The translations under genes were made by a program, and so were the position numbers. This document shows, in pieces, positions 1-10,970 of a stretch of 64,000 bases of DNA. The notes under the pieces are model-generated. The model was not told the DNA's origin, ran no database searches, and saw nothing but the letters and a program-made list of their open reading frames with translations. Source of the stretch: Cladorhizidae sp. MBARI D1340-BT2 (taxonomy: Eukaryota; Porifera; Demospongiae; Poecilosclerida; Cladorhizidae); assembly GCA_028752905.1 (NCBI GenBank), contig JAQNBH010000003.1, positions 38,190,472 through 38,254,471 of the forward strand, in the 5' to 3' direction. The number at the start of each line of letters is the position of its first letter. Positions within the stretch are counted from its first letter, which is position 1.

Positions 1-2066
1 TAGCATGGTTATACAATTAGCATGGTTATACACCTAGCATGGTTATATACCTAGCATGGTTATATACCTAGCATAGTTATACACCTAGCATGGTTATACA
101 CCTAGCATGGTTATATACCTAGCATGGTTATATACCTAGCATGGTTATATACCTAGCATGGTTATATACCTAGCATGGTTATATACCTAGCATGGTTATA
201 CACCTAGCATGGTTATACAATTAGCATGGTTATACACCTAGCATGGTTATATACCTAGCATGGTTATATACCTAGCATAGTTATACACCTAGCATGGTTA
301 TACACCTAGCATGGTTATACACCTAGCATGGTTATATACCTAGCATGGTTATATACCTAGCATGGTTATATACCTAGCATGATTATATACCTAGCATAGT
401 TATACACCTAGCATGCTTATACAATTAGCATGGTTATACACCTAGCATGGTTATATACCTAGCATAGTAATACACTTAGCATGGTTATACACCTATCATG
501 GTTATATACCTAGCATGGTTATATACCTAGCATGGTTATATACCTAGCATAGTTATACACCTAGCATGGTTATACAATTAGCATGGTTATACACCTAGCA
601 TGGTTATATACCTAGCATAGTTATACACCTAGCATGGTTATACACCGAGCATGGTTATATACCTAGCATAGTTATACACCTAGCATGGTTATACAATTAG
701 CATGGTTATACACCTAGCATTGTTATATACCTAGCATGGTTATATACCTAGCATGGTTATATACCTAGCATGGTTATACACCTAGCATGGTTATATACCT
801 AGCATGGTTATATACCTAGCATGGTTATATACCTAGTATGGTTATATACCTAGCATGGTTATATATCTGGCATAGTTATACACCTAGCATGGTTATACAA
901 TTAACATGGTTATACACCTAACATGGTTATATACCTAGCATAGCTAAACACCTAGCATGGTTATACACCTAGCATGGTTATATACCTAGCATGGTTATAT
1001 ACCTAGCATGGTTATATACCTAGCATGGTTATATACCTAGCATGGTTATACACCTAGCATGGTTATATACCTAGCATGGTTATATACCTAGCATGGTTAT
1101 ATACCTAGCATGGTTATATACCTAGAATGGTTATACACCTAGCATGGTTATACAATTAGCATGGTTATACACCTAGCATGGTTATATACCTAGCATGGTT
1201 ATATACCTAGCATGGTTATATACCTAGCATGGTTATACACCTAGCATGGTTATATACCTAGCATGGTTATATACCTAGCATGGTTATATACCTAGCATGG
1301 TTATATACCTAGCATATTTATACACCTAGCATGGTTATACAATTAACATGGTTATACACCTAACATGGTTATATACCTAGCATAGCTAAACACCTAGCAT
1401 GGTTATACACCTAGCATGGTTATATACCTAGCATGGTTATATACCTAGCATGGTTATATACCTAGCATGGTTATATACCTAGCATGGTTATACACCTAGC
1501 ATGGTTATATACCTAGCATGGTTATATACCTAGCATGGTTATATACCTAGCATGGTTATATACCTAGAATGGTTATACACCTAGCATGGTTATACAATTA
1601 GCATGGTTATACACCTAGCATGGTTATATACCTAGCATGGTTATATACCTAGCATGGTTATATACCTAGCATGGTTATACACCTAGCATGGTTATATACC
1701 TAGCATGGTTATATACCTAGCATGGTTATATACCTAGCATGGTTATATACCTAGCATAGCTATACACCTAGCATGGTTATACACCTAGCATGGTTATATA
1801 CCTAGCATGGTTATATACCTAGCATGGTTATATACCTAGCATGGTTATATACCTAGCATGGTTATACACCTAGCATGGTTATATACATAGCATGGTTATA
1901 TACCTAGCATGGTTATATACCTAGCATGGTTAAACAATTAGCATGGTTATACACCTAGCATGGTTATATACATAGCATAGTTATACACCTAGTATGGTTA
2001 TACACCTAGCATGGTTATATACCTAGCATGGTTATATAACTAGCATGGTTATATACCTAGCATGGT
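1..2066 (+). repeat. Higher-order repeat A, copy 1 (3,508-bp offset)
   Basis: This stretch has the same order of variant units as 3509-5574. Rare landmarks match at a constant 3,508 bp offset: the AGTAATACAC unit at 467 and 3975, the TTAAACAATT unit at 1931 and 5439, and the first unit of the window at 1 and 3509. The match breaks near 2066, where this copy continues with CATGG units and the other has CATGA. The true left edge lies outside the window. Edges are by eye and good to about one unit. Confidence 0.85.
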
Positions 2067-2475
2067 TATATACCTAGCATGGTTATATACCTAGCATATT
2101 TATACACCTAGCATGGTTATACAATTAACATGGTTATACACCTAACATGGTTATATACCTAGCATAGCTATACACCTAGCATGGTTATACACCTAGCATG
2201 GTTATATACCTAGCATGGTTATATACCTAGCATGGTTATATACCTAGCATGGTTATATACCTAGCATGGTTATACACCTAGCATGGTTATATACCTAGCA
2301 TGGTTATATACCTAGCATAGTTATACACCTAGCATGGTTATACAATTAACATGGTTATACACCTAACATGGTTATATACCTAGCATAGCTATACACCTAG
2401 CATGGTTATACACCTAGCATGGTTATATACCTAGCATGGTTATATAACTAGCATGGTTATATACCTAGCATGATT
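2067..2475 (+). repeat. About 24 extra units between higher-order copies
   Basis: To the left of this stretch the matching higher-order copy lies 3,508 bp away. To the right it lies 3,100 bp away, with AGATTGG at 2501 and 5601 and the 23-bp unit's ATTAGCATGG at 2861 and 5961. The 408-bp difference is exactly 24 units of 17 bp. Either 24 units were gained here or they were lost from the later copy near 5.57 kb. The stretch consists only of ordinary satellite units, including CATATTT and AACATGG variants also found elsewhere. Confidence 0.7.
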
Positions 2476-2856
2476 ATATACCTAGCATAGTTATACACCT
2501 AGATTGGTTATACAATTAGCATGGTTATACACCTAGCATGGTTATATACCTAGCATGGTTATATACCTAGCATAGTTATACACCTATCATGGTTATACAC
2601 CTAGCATGGTTATATACCTAGCATGGTTATATACCTAGCATGGTTATATACCTAGCATGGTTATATACCTAGCATGGTTATATACCTAGCATGGTTATAC
2701 ACCTAGCATGGTTATACAATTAGCATGGTTATACACCTAGCATGGTTATATACCTAGCATGGTTATATACCTAGCATAGTTATACACCTAGCATGGTTAT
2801 ACACCTAGCATGGTTATACACCTAGCATGGTTATATACCTAGCATGGTTATATACC

Positions 2857-2879
2857 TAGCATTAGCATGGTTATATACC
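2857..2879 (+). repeat. 23-bp length-variant unit (TAGCAT doubled)
   Basis: A satellite unit in which the first six bases, TAGCAT, occur twice, giving 23 bp and shifting the array phase by 6. The same variant recurs near 5957, 8130, 13226, 19696, 21869, 26965, 30604, 32775, 37802, 43596, 48393, 59896 and 62188. It always has a similar neighbourhood, with a CATGC and ACAAT unit just downstream. It is therefore a marker of one higher-order repeat family and was not created repeatedly. Confidence 0.9.
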
Positions 2880-3508
2880 TAGCATAGTTATACACCTAGC
2901 ATGCTTATACAATTAGCATGGTTATATACCTAGCATGGTTATATACCTAGCATAGTTATACACCTAGCATGGTTATACACCGAGCATGGTTATATACCTA
3001 GCATGGTTATATATCTAGCATGGTTATATACCTAGCATGGTTATATATCTGGCATAGTTATACACCTAGCATGGTTATACAATTAGCATGGTTATACACC
3101 TAGCATGGTTATATACCTAGCATGGTTATATACCTAGCATGGTTATATACCTAGCATGGTTATACACCTAGCATGGTTATATACCTAGCATGGTTATATA
3201 CCTAGCATGGTTATATACCTAGCATGGTTATATACCTAGCATATTTATACACCTAGCATGGTTATACAATTAACATGGTTATACACCTAACATGGTTATA
3301 TACCTAGCATAGCTATACACCTAGCATGGTTATACACCTAGCATGGTTATATACCTAGCATGGTTATATACCTAGCATGGTTATATACCTAGCATGGTTA
3401 TATACCTAGCATGGTTATACACCTAGCATGGTTATATACCTAGCATGGTTATATACCTAGCATAGTTATACACCTAGCATGGTTATATACCTAGCATAGT
3501 TATACACC

Positions 3509-5574
3509 TAGCATGGTTATACAATTAGCATGGTTATACACCTAGCATGGTTATATACCTAGCATGGTTATATACCTAGCATAGTTATACACCTAGCATG
3601 GTTATACACCTAGCATGGTTATATACCTAGCATGGTTATATACCTAGCATGGTTATATACCTAGCATGGTTATATACCTAGCATGGTTATATACCTAGCA
3701 TGGTTATACACCTAGCATGGTTATACAATTAGCATGGTTATACACCTAGCATGGTTATATACCTAGCATGGTTATATACCTAGCATAGTTATACACCTAG
3801 CATGGTTATACACCTAGCATGGTTATACACCTAGCATGGTTATATACCTAGCATGGTTATATACCTAGCATGGTTATATACCTAGCATGATTATATACCT
3901 AGCATAGTTATACACCTAGCATGCTTATACAATTAGCATGGTTATACACCTAGCATGGTTATATACCTAGCATAGTAATACACTTAGCATGGTTATACAC
4001 CTATCATGGTTATATACCTAGCATGGTTATATACCTAGCATGGTTATATACCTAGCATAGTTATACACCTAGCATGGTTATACAATTAGCATGGTTATAC
4101 ACCTAGCATGGTTATATACCTAGCATAGTTATACACCTAGCATGGTTATACACCGAGCATGGTTATATACCTAGCATAGTTATACACCTAGCATGGTTAT
4201 ACAATTAGCATGGTTATACACCTAGCATTGTTATATACCTAGCATGGTTATATACCTAGCATGGTTATATACCTAGCATGGTTATACACCTAGCATGGTT
4301 ATATACCTAGCATGGTTATATACCTAGCATGGTTATATACCTAGTATGGTTATATACCTAGCATGGTTATATATCTGGCATAGTTATACACCTAGCATGG
4401 TTATACAATTAACATGGTTATACACCTAACATGGTTATATACCTAGCATAGCTAAACACCTAGCATGGTTATACACCTAGCATGGTTATATACCTAGCAT
4501 GGTTATATACCTAGCATGGTTATATACCTAGCATGGTTATATACCTAGCATGGTTATACACCTAGCATGGTTATATACCTAGCATGGTTATATACCTAGC
4601 ATGGTTATATACCTAGCATGGTTATATACCTAGAATGGTTATACACCTAGCATGGTTATACAATTAGCATGGTTATACACCTAGCATGGTTATATACCTA
4701 GCATGGTTATATACCTAGCATGGTTATATACCTAGCATGGTTATACACCTAGCATGGTTATATACCTAGCATGGTTATATACCTAGCATGGTTATATACC
4801 TAGCATGGTTATATACCTAGCATATTTATACACCTAGCATGGTTATACAATTAACATGGTTATACACCTAACATGGTTATATACCTAGCATAGCTAAACA
4901 CCTAGCATGGTTATACACCTAGCATGGTTATATACCTAGCATGGTTATATACCTAGCATGGTTATATACCTAGCATGGTTATATACCTAGCATGGTTATA
5001 CACCTAGCATGGTTATATACCTAGCATGGTTATATACCTAGCATGGTTATATACCTAGCATGGTTATATACCTAGAATGGTTATACACCTAGCATGGTTA
5101 TACAATTAGCATGGTTATACACCTAGCATGGTTATATACCTAGCATGGTTATATACCTAGCATGGTTATATACCTAGCATGGTTATACACCTAGCATGGT
5201 TATATACCTAGCATGGTTATATACCTAGCATGGTTATATACCTAGCATGGTTATATACCTAGCATAGCTATACACCTAGCATGGTTATACACCTAGCATG
5301 GTTATATACCTAGCATGGTTATATACCTAGCATGGTTATATACCTAGCATGGTTATATACCTAGCATGGTTATACACCTAGCATGGTTATATACATAGCA
5401 TGGTTATATACCTAGCATGGTTATATACCTAGCATGGTTAAACAATTAGCATGGTTATACACCTAGCATGGTTATATACATAGCATAGTTATACACCTAG
5501 TATGGTTATACACCTAGCATGGTTATATACCTAGCATGGTTATATAACTAGCATGGTTATATACCTAGCATGAT
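3509..5574 (+). repeat. Higher-order repeat A, copy 2
   Basis: This is the second copy of the variant-unit order seen at 1-2066, at a constant 3,508 bp offset confirmed at three rare landmarks. It runs into the left edge of the first macro-block near 5436. It contains only satellite units. The two copies look nearly identical unit by unit, which indicates duplication as a block and not independent growth. Confidence 0.85.
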
Positions 5575-7033
5575 TATATACCTAGCATAGTTATACACCT
5601 AGATTGGTTATACAATTAGCATGGTTATACACCTAGCATGGTTATATACCTAGCATGGTTATATACCTAGCATAGTTATACACCTAGCATGGTTATACAC
5701 CTAGCATGGTTATATACCTAGCATGGTTATATACCTAGCATGGTTATATACCTAGCATGGTTATATACCTAGCATGGTTATATACCTAGCATAGTTATAC
5801 ACCTAGCATGGTTATACAATTAGCATGGTTATACACCTAGCATGGTTATATACCTAGCATGGTTATATACCTAGCATAGTTATACACCTAGCATGGTTAT
5901 ACACCTAGCATGGTTATACACCTAGCATGGTTATATACCTAGCATGGTTATATACCTAGCATTAGCATGGTTATATACCTAGCATAGTTATACACCTAGC
6001 ATGCTTATACAATTAGCATGGTTATATACCTAGCATGGTTATATACCTAGCATAGTTATACACTTAGCATGGTTATACACCTATCATGGTTATATACCTA
6101 GCATGGTTATATACCTAGCATGGTTATATACATAGAATGGTTATATACCTAGCATAGTTATACACCTAGCATGGTTATACAATTAGCATGGTTATACACC
6201 TAGCATGGTTATATACCTAGCATAGTTATACACCTAGCATGGTTATACACTGAGCATGGTTATATACCTAGCATGGTTATATACCTAGCATGGTTATATA
6301 CCTAGCATGGTTATACACCTAGCATGGTTATATACCTAGTATGGTTATATACCTAGCATGGTTATATACCTAGCATGGTTATATATCTGGCATAGTTATA
6401 CACCTAGCATGGTTATACAATTAGCATGGTTATACACCTAGCATGGTTATATACCTAGCATGGTTATATACCTAGCATGGTTATATACCTAGCATGGTTA
6501 TACACCTAGCATGGTTATATACCTAGCATGGTTATATACCTAGCATGGTTATATACCTAGCATGGTTATATACCTAGCATAGCTATACACCTAGCATGGT
6601 TATACACCTAGCATGGTTATATACCTAGCATGGTTATATACCTAGCATGGTTATATACCTAGCATGGTTATATACCTAGCATGGTTATACACCTAGCATG
6701 GTTATATACATAGCATGGTTATATACCTAGCATGGTTATATACCTAGCATTGTTATATACCTAGAATTGTTATACACCTAGCATGGCTATACAATTAGCA
6801 TGGTTATACACCTAGCTTGGTTATATACCTAGCATAGTTATACACCTAGCATGGTTATACACCTAGCATGGTTATATACCTAGCATGGTTATATACCTAG
6901 CATGGTTATATACCTAGCATGGTTATATACCTAGCATAGTTATACACCTAGCATGGTTATACACCTAGCATGGTTATATACCTAGCATGGTTATACACCT
7001 AGCATGGTTATATACCTAGCTTGGTTATACACC

Positions 7034-7054
7034 TAGCATGGTTATAATTATACC
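7034..7054 (+). repeat. 21-bp length-variant unit (TTATAATTATACC ending)
   Basis: A unit with 4 extra bases in its A/T part, so that it ends TTATAATTATACC. This is the first of about 37 occurrences in the window; I found none in 1-7030. It is nearly always preceded by a CTTGG unit and followed one unit later by a GCGTGG (sometimes GCTTGG) unit. Most occurrences come in pairs exactly 259 bp apart (15 units plus 4 bp), for example starting 7034 and 7293, then 8680 and 8939. Confidence 0.9.
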
Positions 7055-9482
7055 TAGCATGGTTATATACCTAGCGTGGTTATACACCTAGCATGGTTAT
7101 ATACCTAGCATGGTTATACACCTAGCATGGTTATACACCTAGCATGGTTATATACCTAGCATGGTTATATACCTAGCATGGTTATACAATTAGCATGGTT
7201 ATACACCTAGCATGGTTATATACCTAGCATAGTTATACACCTAGCATGGTTATACACCTAGCATGGTTATATACCTAGCTTGGTTATACACCTAGCATGG
7301 TTATAATTATACCTAGCATGGTTATATACCTAGCGTGGTTATACACCTAGCATGGTTATATACCTAGCATGGTTATACACCTAGCATGGTTATACACCTA
7401 GCATGGTTATATACCTAGCATGGTTATATACCTAGCATGGTTATACAATTAGCATGGTTATACACCTAGCATGGTTATATACCTAGCATAGTTATACACC
7501 TAGCATGGTTATACACCTAGCATGGTTATATACCTAGCATGGTTATATACCTAGCATGGTTATATACCTAGCATGGTTATATACCTAGCATGGTTATATA
7601 CCTAGCATGGTTATACACCTAGCATGGTTATATACCTAGCATGTTTATATACCTAGCATGGTCATACACCTAGCATGGTTATATACTTAGCATGGTTATA
7701 TACCTAGCATGGTTATATATCTAGCATGGTTATATACCTAGCATAGTTATACACCTAGCATGGTTATACAATTAGCATGGTTATACACATAGCATGGTTA
7801 TATACCTAGCATAGTTATACACCTAGTATGGTTATACACCTAGCATGGTTATATACCTAGCATGGTTATATACCTAGCATGGTTATATACCTAGCATGGT
7901 TATATACCTAGCATGGTTATATACCTAGCATGGTTATATACCTAGCATGGTTATATACCTAGCATAGTTATACACCTAGCATGGTTATACAATTAGCATG
8001 GTTATACACCTAGCATGGTTATATACCTAGCATTGTTATATACCTAGCATAGTTATACACCTAGCATGGTTATACACCTAGCATGGTTATACACCTAGCA
8101 TGGTTATATACCTAGCATGGTTATATACCTAGCATTAGCATGGTTATATACCTAGCATAGTTATACACCTAGCATGCTTATACAATTAGCATGGTTATAT
8201 ACCTAGCATGGTTATATACCTAGCATAGTTATACACTTAGCATGGTTATACACCTATCATGGTTATATACCTAGCATGGTTATATACCTAGCATGGTTAT
8301 ATACCTAGCATGGTTATATACCTAGCATAGTTATACACCTAGCATGGTTATACAATTAGCATGGTTATACACCTAGCATGGTTATATACCTAGCATAGTT
8401 ATACACCTAGCATGGTTATACACTGAGCATGGTTATATACCTAGCATGGTTATATACCTAGCATGGTTATATACCTAGCATGGTTATACACCTAGCATGG
8501 TTATATACCTAGTATGGTTATATACCTAGCATGGTTATATACCTAGCATGGTTATATATCTGGCATAGTTATACACCTAGCATGGTTATACAATTAGCAT
8601 GGTTATACACCTAGCATGGTTATATACCTAGCATGGTTATACACCTAGCATGGTTATATACCTAGCTTGGTTATACACCTAGCATGGTTATAATTATACC
8701 TAGCATGGTTATATACCTAGCGTGGTTATACACCTAGCATGGTTATATACCTAGCATGGTTATATACCTAGCATGGTTATACACCTAGCATGGTTATATA
8801 CCTAGCATGGTTATACACCTAGCATGGTTATACAATTAGCATGGTTATACACCTAGCATGGTTATATACCTAGCATAGTTATACACCTAGCATGGTTATA
8901 CACCTAGCATGGTTATATACCTAGCTTGGTTATACACCTAGCATGGTTATAATTATACCTAGCATGGTTATATACCTAGCGTGGTTATACACCTAGCATG
9001 GTTATATACCTAGCATGGTTATACACCTAGCATGGTTATACACCTAGCATGGTTATATACCTAGCATGGTTATATACCTAGCATGGTTATACAATTAGCA
9101 TGGTTATACACCTAGCATGGTTATATACCTAGCATAGTTATACACCTAGCATGGTTATACACCTAGCATGGTTATATACCTAGCATGGTTATATACCTAG
9201 CATGGTTATATACCTAGCATGGTTATATACCTAGCATGGTTATATACCTAGCATGGTTATACACCTAGCATGGTTATATACCTAGCATGTTTATATACCT
9301 AGCATGGTCATACACCTAGCATGGATATATACTTAGCATGGTTATATACCTAGCATGGTTATATATCTAGCATGGTTATATACCTAGCATAGTTATACAC
9401 CTAGCATGGTTATACAATTAGCATGGTTATACACCTAGCATGGTTATATACCTAGCATAGTTATACACCTAGTATGGTTATA

Positions 9483-9490
9483 CACCTAGC
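9483..9490 (+). repeat. Target site duplication, left, copy 1
   Basis: The 8 bases CACCTAGC abut the element's first base and recur directly after its last base at 10879-10886. They are ordinary satellite sequence spanning the join of two units. Joining left flank to right flank with a single CACCTAGC gives an intact 17-bp unit. Confidence 0.95.
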
Positions 9491-9507
9491 CAGTGGAGTT
9501 CAATTAA
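9491..9507 (+). repeat. Terminal inverted repeat, 5' end, copy 1
   Basis: CAGTGGAGTTCAATTAA. It pairs with the reverse complement of 10862-10878, which reads CAGTGGGGTTCAATTAA, with one mismatch in 17. Inverted identity ends precisely at the 8-bp target duplication, which fixes the element boundary. Confidence 0.92.
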
Positions 9508-9522
9508 TTCAAAGTTGAATTA
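9505..9522. repeat. Short palindrome near 5' end of element
   Basis: TAATTCAAAGTTGAATTA is an inverted repeat with 8-bp arms and a 2-base centre. An identical copy lies at 9614-9631. They resemble paired binding sites or a hairpin at the element end; no function is shown. In copy 3 the base just after the second palindrome is C (34276) where copies 1 and 2 have A. Confidence 0.75.
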
Positions 9523-9601
9523 GTTAGACTGTCATTTGGGTATATTTAATTCAACTGGTTTAGTTAGTTTGTCACAGTTATTTTATTTATTTAAACTGGT
9601 T
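9521..9601 (+). repeat. 5' subterminal direct repeats (40-bp spacing)
   Basis: Two direct repeats begin TAGTTAGACTGTCATTT at 9521 and TAGTTAGTTTGTCAC at 9561, 40 bp apart, each followed by an A/T stretch ending in a CTGGTT-like motif. The same core recurs three times at the other end of the element in the same orientation. Iterated subterminal motifs are typical transposase binding regions of hAT elements; that role is inferred here. Confidence 0.75.
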
Positions 9602-9631
9602 TTTGAGGCCCATTAATTCAAAGTTGAATTA

Positions 9632-10740
9632 AAATTGAATTAAGGGGGCATAGAGGGGGCATAGACCATATTTGTGGTCACTAATTTAATGCTTCATCCA
9701 TTTTGAATGGTTTTGATCTCAAAAGGTAGCTCATTCTCTGTGTTTTCCAATGATATTTATAGCCTCTAGGCAAAGCAGTGTTGCCATCAACATCTGGCTG
9801 ACAGCCTGACACACTGGCAATAGTACAGAGGTGTAAATTTTCAGCCTTCATCAAGACTTGCCATTTATGTTGCTGTCAGTCAGTTTCTAATAAAACTCCC
9901 CCCCCACCACCCCCTTTTTTCATTCAGCAGGAAAAGTGAGCCCACAGAATGAACCGTATCTCATGGAAAATTGTCTGGATTGAAAAAAGTAATCATTCAT
10001 TTGAAGAGCAAAGAGAGAGCATTCAAATGATATAAAAATTATATACTATGGACAAAAATTGAGTGAGCAAAACTGTGAATAATGTTGGGAATACACATTT
10101 CTTTGAATCGTGAGAAAATAATGTTCAAAATACAACACTCCAGGGGGCAGGGGTAGATCTAGGGTGGTTGTAAACCCCTCATTTTGCTCTTGCTCTTGAC
10201 TGTCATTCTTGCACTCTTTCATCAGCAACACACAGACTCACCAGAAATACAGTGACTGAGCAGGGTTGACACAGGAGCAGGCAGGCCTGTGATAGCCAGT
10301 GCTAGGGAAGGACCAGCTACAGACGCCATCTGAAGGTAAAGGCTGAAGCATAAACGGTAAAGTTGTTAATACTATAGTTCCAAACTTCCAGCAGCATTTG
10401 AGTCTTCAGCTTCTAGATATCTCTTCTTCTCTTCACGATTCTAACCCAGAAGATCCTTCGTAACTCTTCATGATTCCATACTTTCGTCTTTCCAGAGCTT
10501 TTGTTTGCATTCTTCTTGACATGGAATTTAATAGTATTAATAATGCTAACAAGTAAATAGCAGTACCAATGTGTTGTGTGTCAAACCAGTGGCCACAAAA
10601 GCCGAACATAAGGTCCGGTGAAACTGAAAAAGTCCTAAAATAGAGCCTTCAAATAGAATTTTCAAAGCCCACTTACACGGAGGTGGGGAAAACGAATGAA
10701 ATGAACGGACTTGCCTAAAAAAAGCCAATCTTATTGTCTC
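9632..10740. other. Unique interior of element, no supported gene
   Basis: About 1.1 kb of non-repetitive sequence with more balanced base composition than the array. It holds a doubled GGGGGCATAG (9644-9653 and 9655-9664), a C-rich run followed by a T-run and TTCAGCAG (about 9897-9930) that looks like a splice-acceptor tract on the plus strand, and an AATAAA at 9889-9894. Open frames on either strand are at most about 60 codons. I see no transposase, zinc-finger or dimerisation motif. It may be the relic of an autonomous parent or captured host DNA; the sequence alone does not decide. Confidence 0.6.
10242..10329 (-). other. Exon-like 88-bp stretch inside the element (speculative)
   Basis: On the minus strand an acceptor-like pyrimidine tract ending CTTTACCTTCAG is followed directly by ATGGCG. 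A frame open for 35 codons follows (10329 to stop at 10222), and after 88 bp there is a strong donor-like CTG/GTGAGT (intron side starting at 10241). The encoded peptide starts MASVAG and is rich in Ala, Leu, Pro and Val. I do not recognise it. It could be a captured host exon, the relic of a transposase leader exon, or chance; the stretch is short and splice-like strings are common. The same stretch is unchanged in copies 2 and 3. Confidence 0.2.
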
Positions 10741-10767
10741 TTTATTTAATTCAAAATTAGTTCATTT

Positions 10768-10875
10768 TAGTTGACTTGTCATTTCAATTTTAGTTGAATC
10801 GTTTAGTTAAACTGTCATTTCGAATTTATTTGAATTAATTAGTTAACTTGTCACATCAAATTTAATTGAACCCCA
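10768..10875 (+). repeat. 3' subterminal tandem repeat, three 36-bp copies
   Basis: Three imperfect direct repeats start at 10768, 10804 and 10840, exactly 36 bp apart. Each opens TAGTTNNACTGTCA or close to it (TAGTTGACTTGTCATTT, TAGTTAAACTGTCATTT, TAGTTAACTTGTCACAT) and continues with an A/T stretch containing TTGAA. Together with the two 5' copies the element carries five same-orientation motifs. This is probably a transposase docking region by analogy with hAT elements. Confidence 0.78.
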
Positions 10876-10878
10876 CTG
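10862..10878 (-). repeat. Terminal inverted repeat, 3' end, copy 1
   Basis: The plus strand reads TTAATTGAACCCCACTG. Its reverse complement matches the 5' terminal repeat at 16 of 17 positions. In copy 2 one of the C bases is T (24610), adding a second mismatch there. Confidence 0.92.
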
Positions 10879-10886
10879 CACCTAGC
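10879..10886 (+). repeat. Target site duplication, right, copy 1
   Basis: CACCTAGC, identical to 9483-9490. The satellite resumes in frame with the unit TAGCATTGTTATATACC. Confidence 0.95.
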
Positions 10887-10950
10887 ATTGTTATATACCT
10901 AGCATGGTTATATACCTAGCATGGTTATATACCTAGCATGATTATATACC

Positions 10951-10970
10951 TAGCAGCATAGTTATACACC
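10951..10970 (+). repeat. 20-bp length-variant unit (TAGCAGCA)
   Basis: A unit with GCA doubled at its start, 20 bp long. It stands at the same distance from the element in all three copies (10951, 24690, 35595). That supports copying of flank and element together. A similar doubled GCA occurs once elsewhere, near 54110, in a different context. Confidence 0.9.

Larger units (their letters stand above)
1..9490 (+). repeat. 17-bp satellite array, segment 1
   Basis: An uninterrupted head-to-tail array of the 17-bp unit TAGCATGGTTATATACC, open at the left edge of the window. Frequent variants end in TATACACC or TATACAAT, or read CATAG, AACATGG, CATGC or CATGA in the middle. All units point the same way; I saw no inverted segment. 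In the first 1.2 kb the ACAAT-ending unit recurs at 13, 217, 421, 574, 693, 897 and 1152, which is 12, 12, 9, 7, 12 and 15 units apart. The array therefore has an intermediate 120-255 bp pattern. No gene, RNA gene or unrelated sequence is present. The segment ends inside a unit at the 8-bp target duplication of the first transposon copy. It could be centromeric, pericentromeric or subtelomeric; the sequence does not say which. Confidence 0.98.
9491..10878. mobile_element. Non-autonomous hAT-like DNA transposon, copy 1
   Basis: A 1,388-bp insert unrelated to the satellite. What is seen: imperfect 17-bp terminal inverted repeats (16 of 17 match, starting CAGTGG at each end); a perfect 8-bp target duplication (CACCTAGC); subterminal short repeats with a TAGTTNRACTGTCA-like core at both ends; and a roughly 1.1-kb non-repetitive middle without a transposase frame. 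Known of the family: hAT elements have short inverted ends commonly starting CAG, 8-bp target duplications and repeated subterminal motifs bound by the transposase. Non-autonomous members are mobilised in trans. The duplication does not fit the often quoted hAT target consensus (NTNNNNAN or NNNTANNN), so superfamily assignment rests on length and ends only. P and Merlin elements also make about 8-bp duplications and are the alternatives. This copy shows no private base relative to copies 2 and 3, so it is closest to their shared ancestor. Confidence 0.85.

Noticed and set aside
1..9490. CRISPR array
   Set aside because: Repeats are contiguous 17-bp units with no spacers of unique sequence, and there are no cas genes. 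The phase is continuous satellite.
9710..9735. tRNA-type internal promoter (GGTTTTGATCTC resembling a B box)
   Set aside because: It differs from the GGTTCGANTCC consensus at key positions and no A box or tRNA fold precedes it.
9889..9932. Retroposon or processed-gene end (AATAAA followed by C- and T-runs)
   Set aside because: There is no poly-A tail at an element end, no matching duplication there, and the feature lies inside a transposon with inverted ends.
10046..10231. A 61-codon open frame on the minus strand in the element (also at 23785-23970 and 34690-34875)
   Set aside because: It opens with GTG, not ATG (the first ATG is codon 4), has no recognisable domain, and is identical in three copies only because the whole block was duplicated recently. 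I treat it as chance.
10546..10728. A 60-codon open frame on the minus strand in the element (also at 24285-24467 and 35190-35372)
   Set aside because: It opens with TTG and has no internal ATG, so it would not be translated in a eukaryote, and I see no transposase or other family motif.
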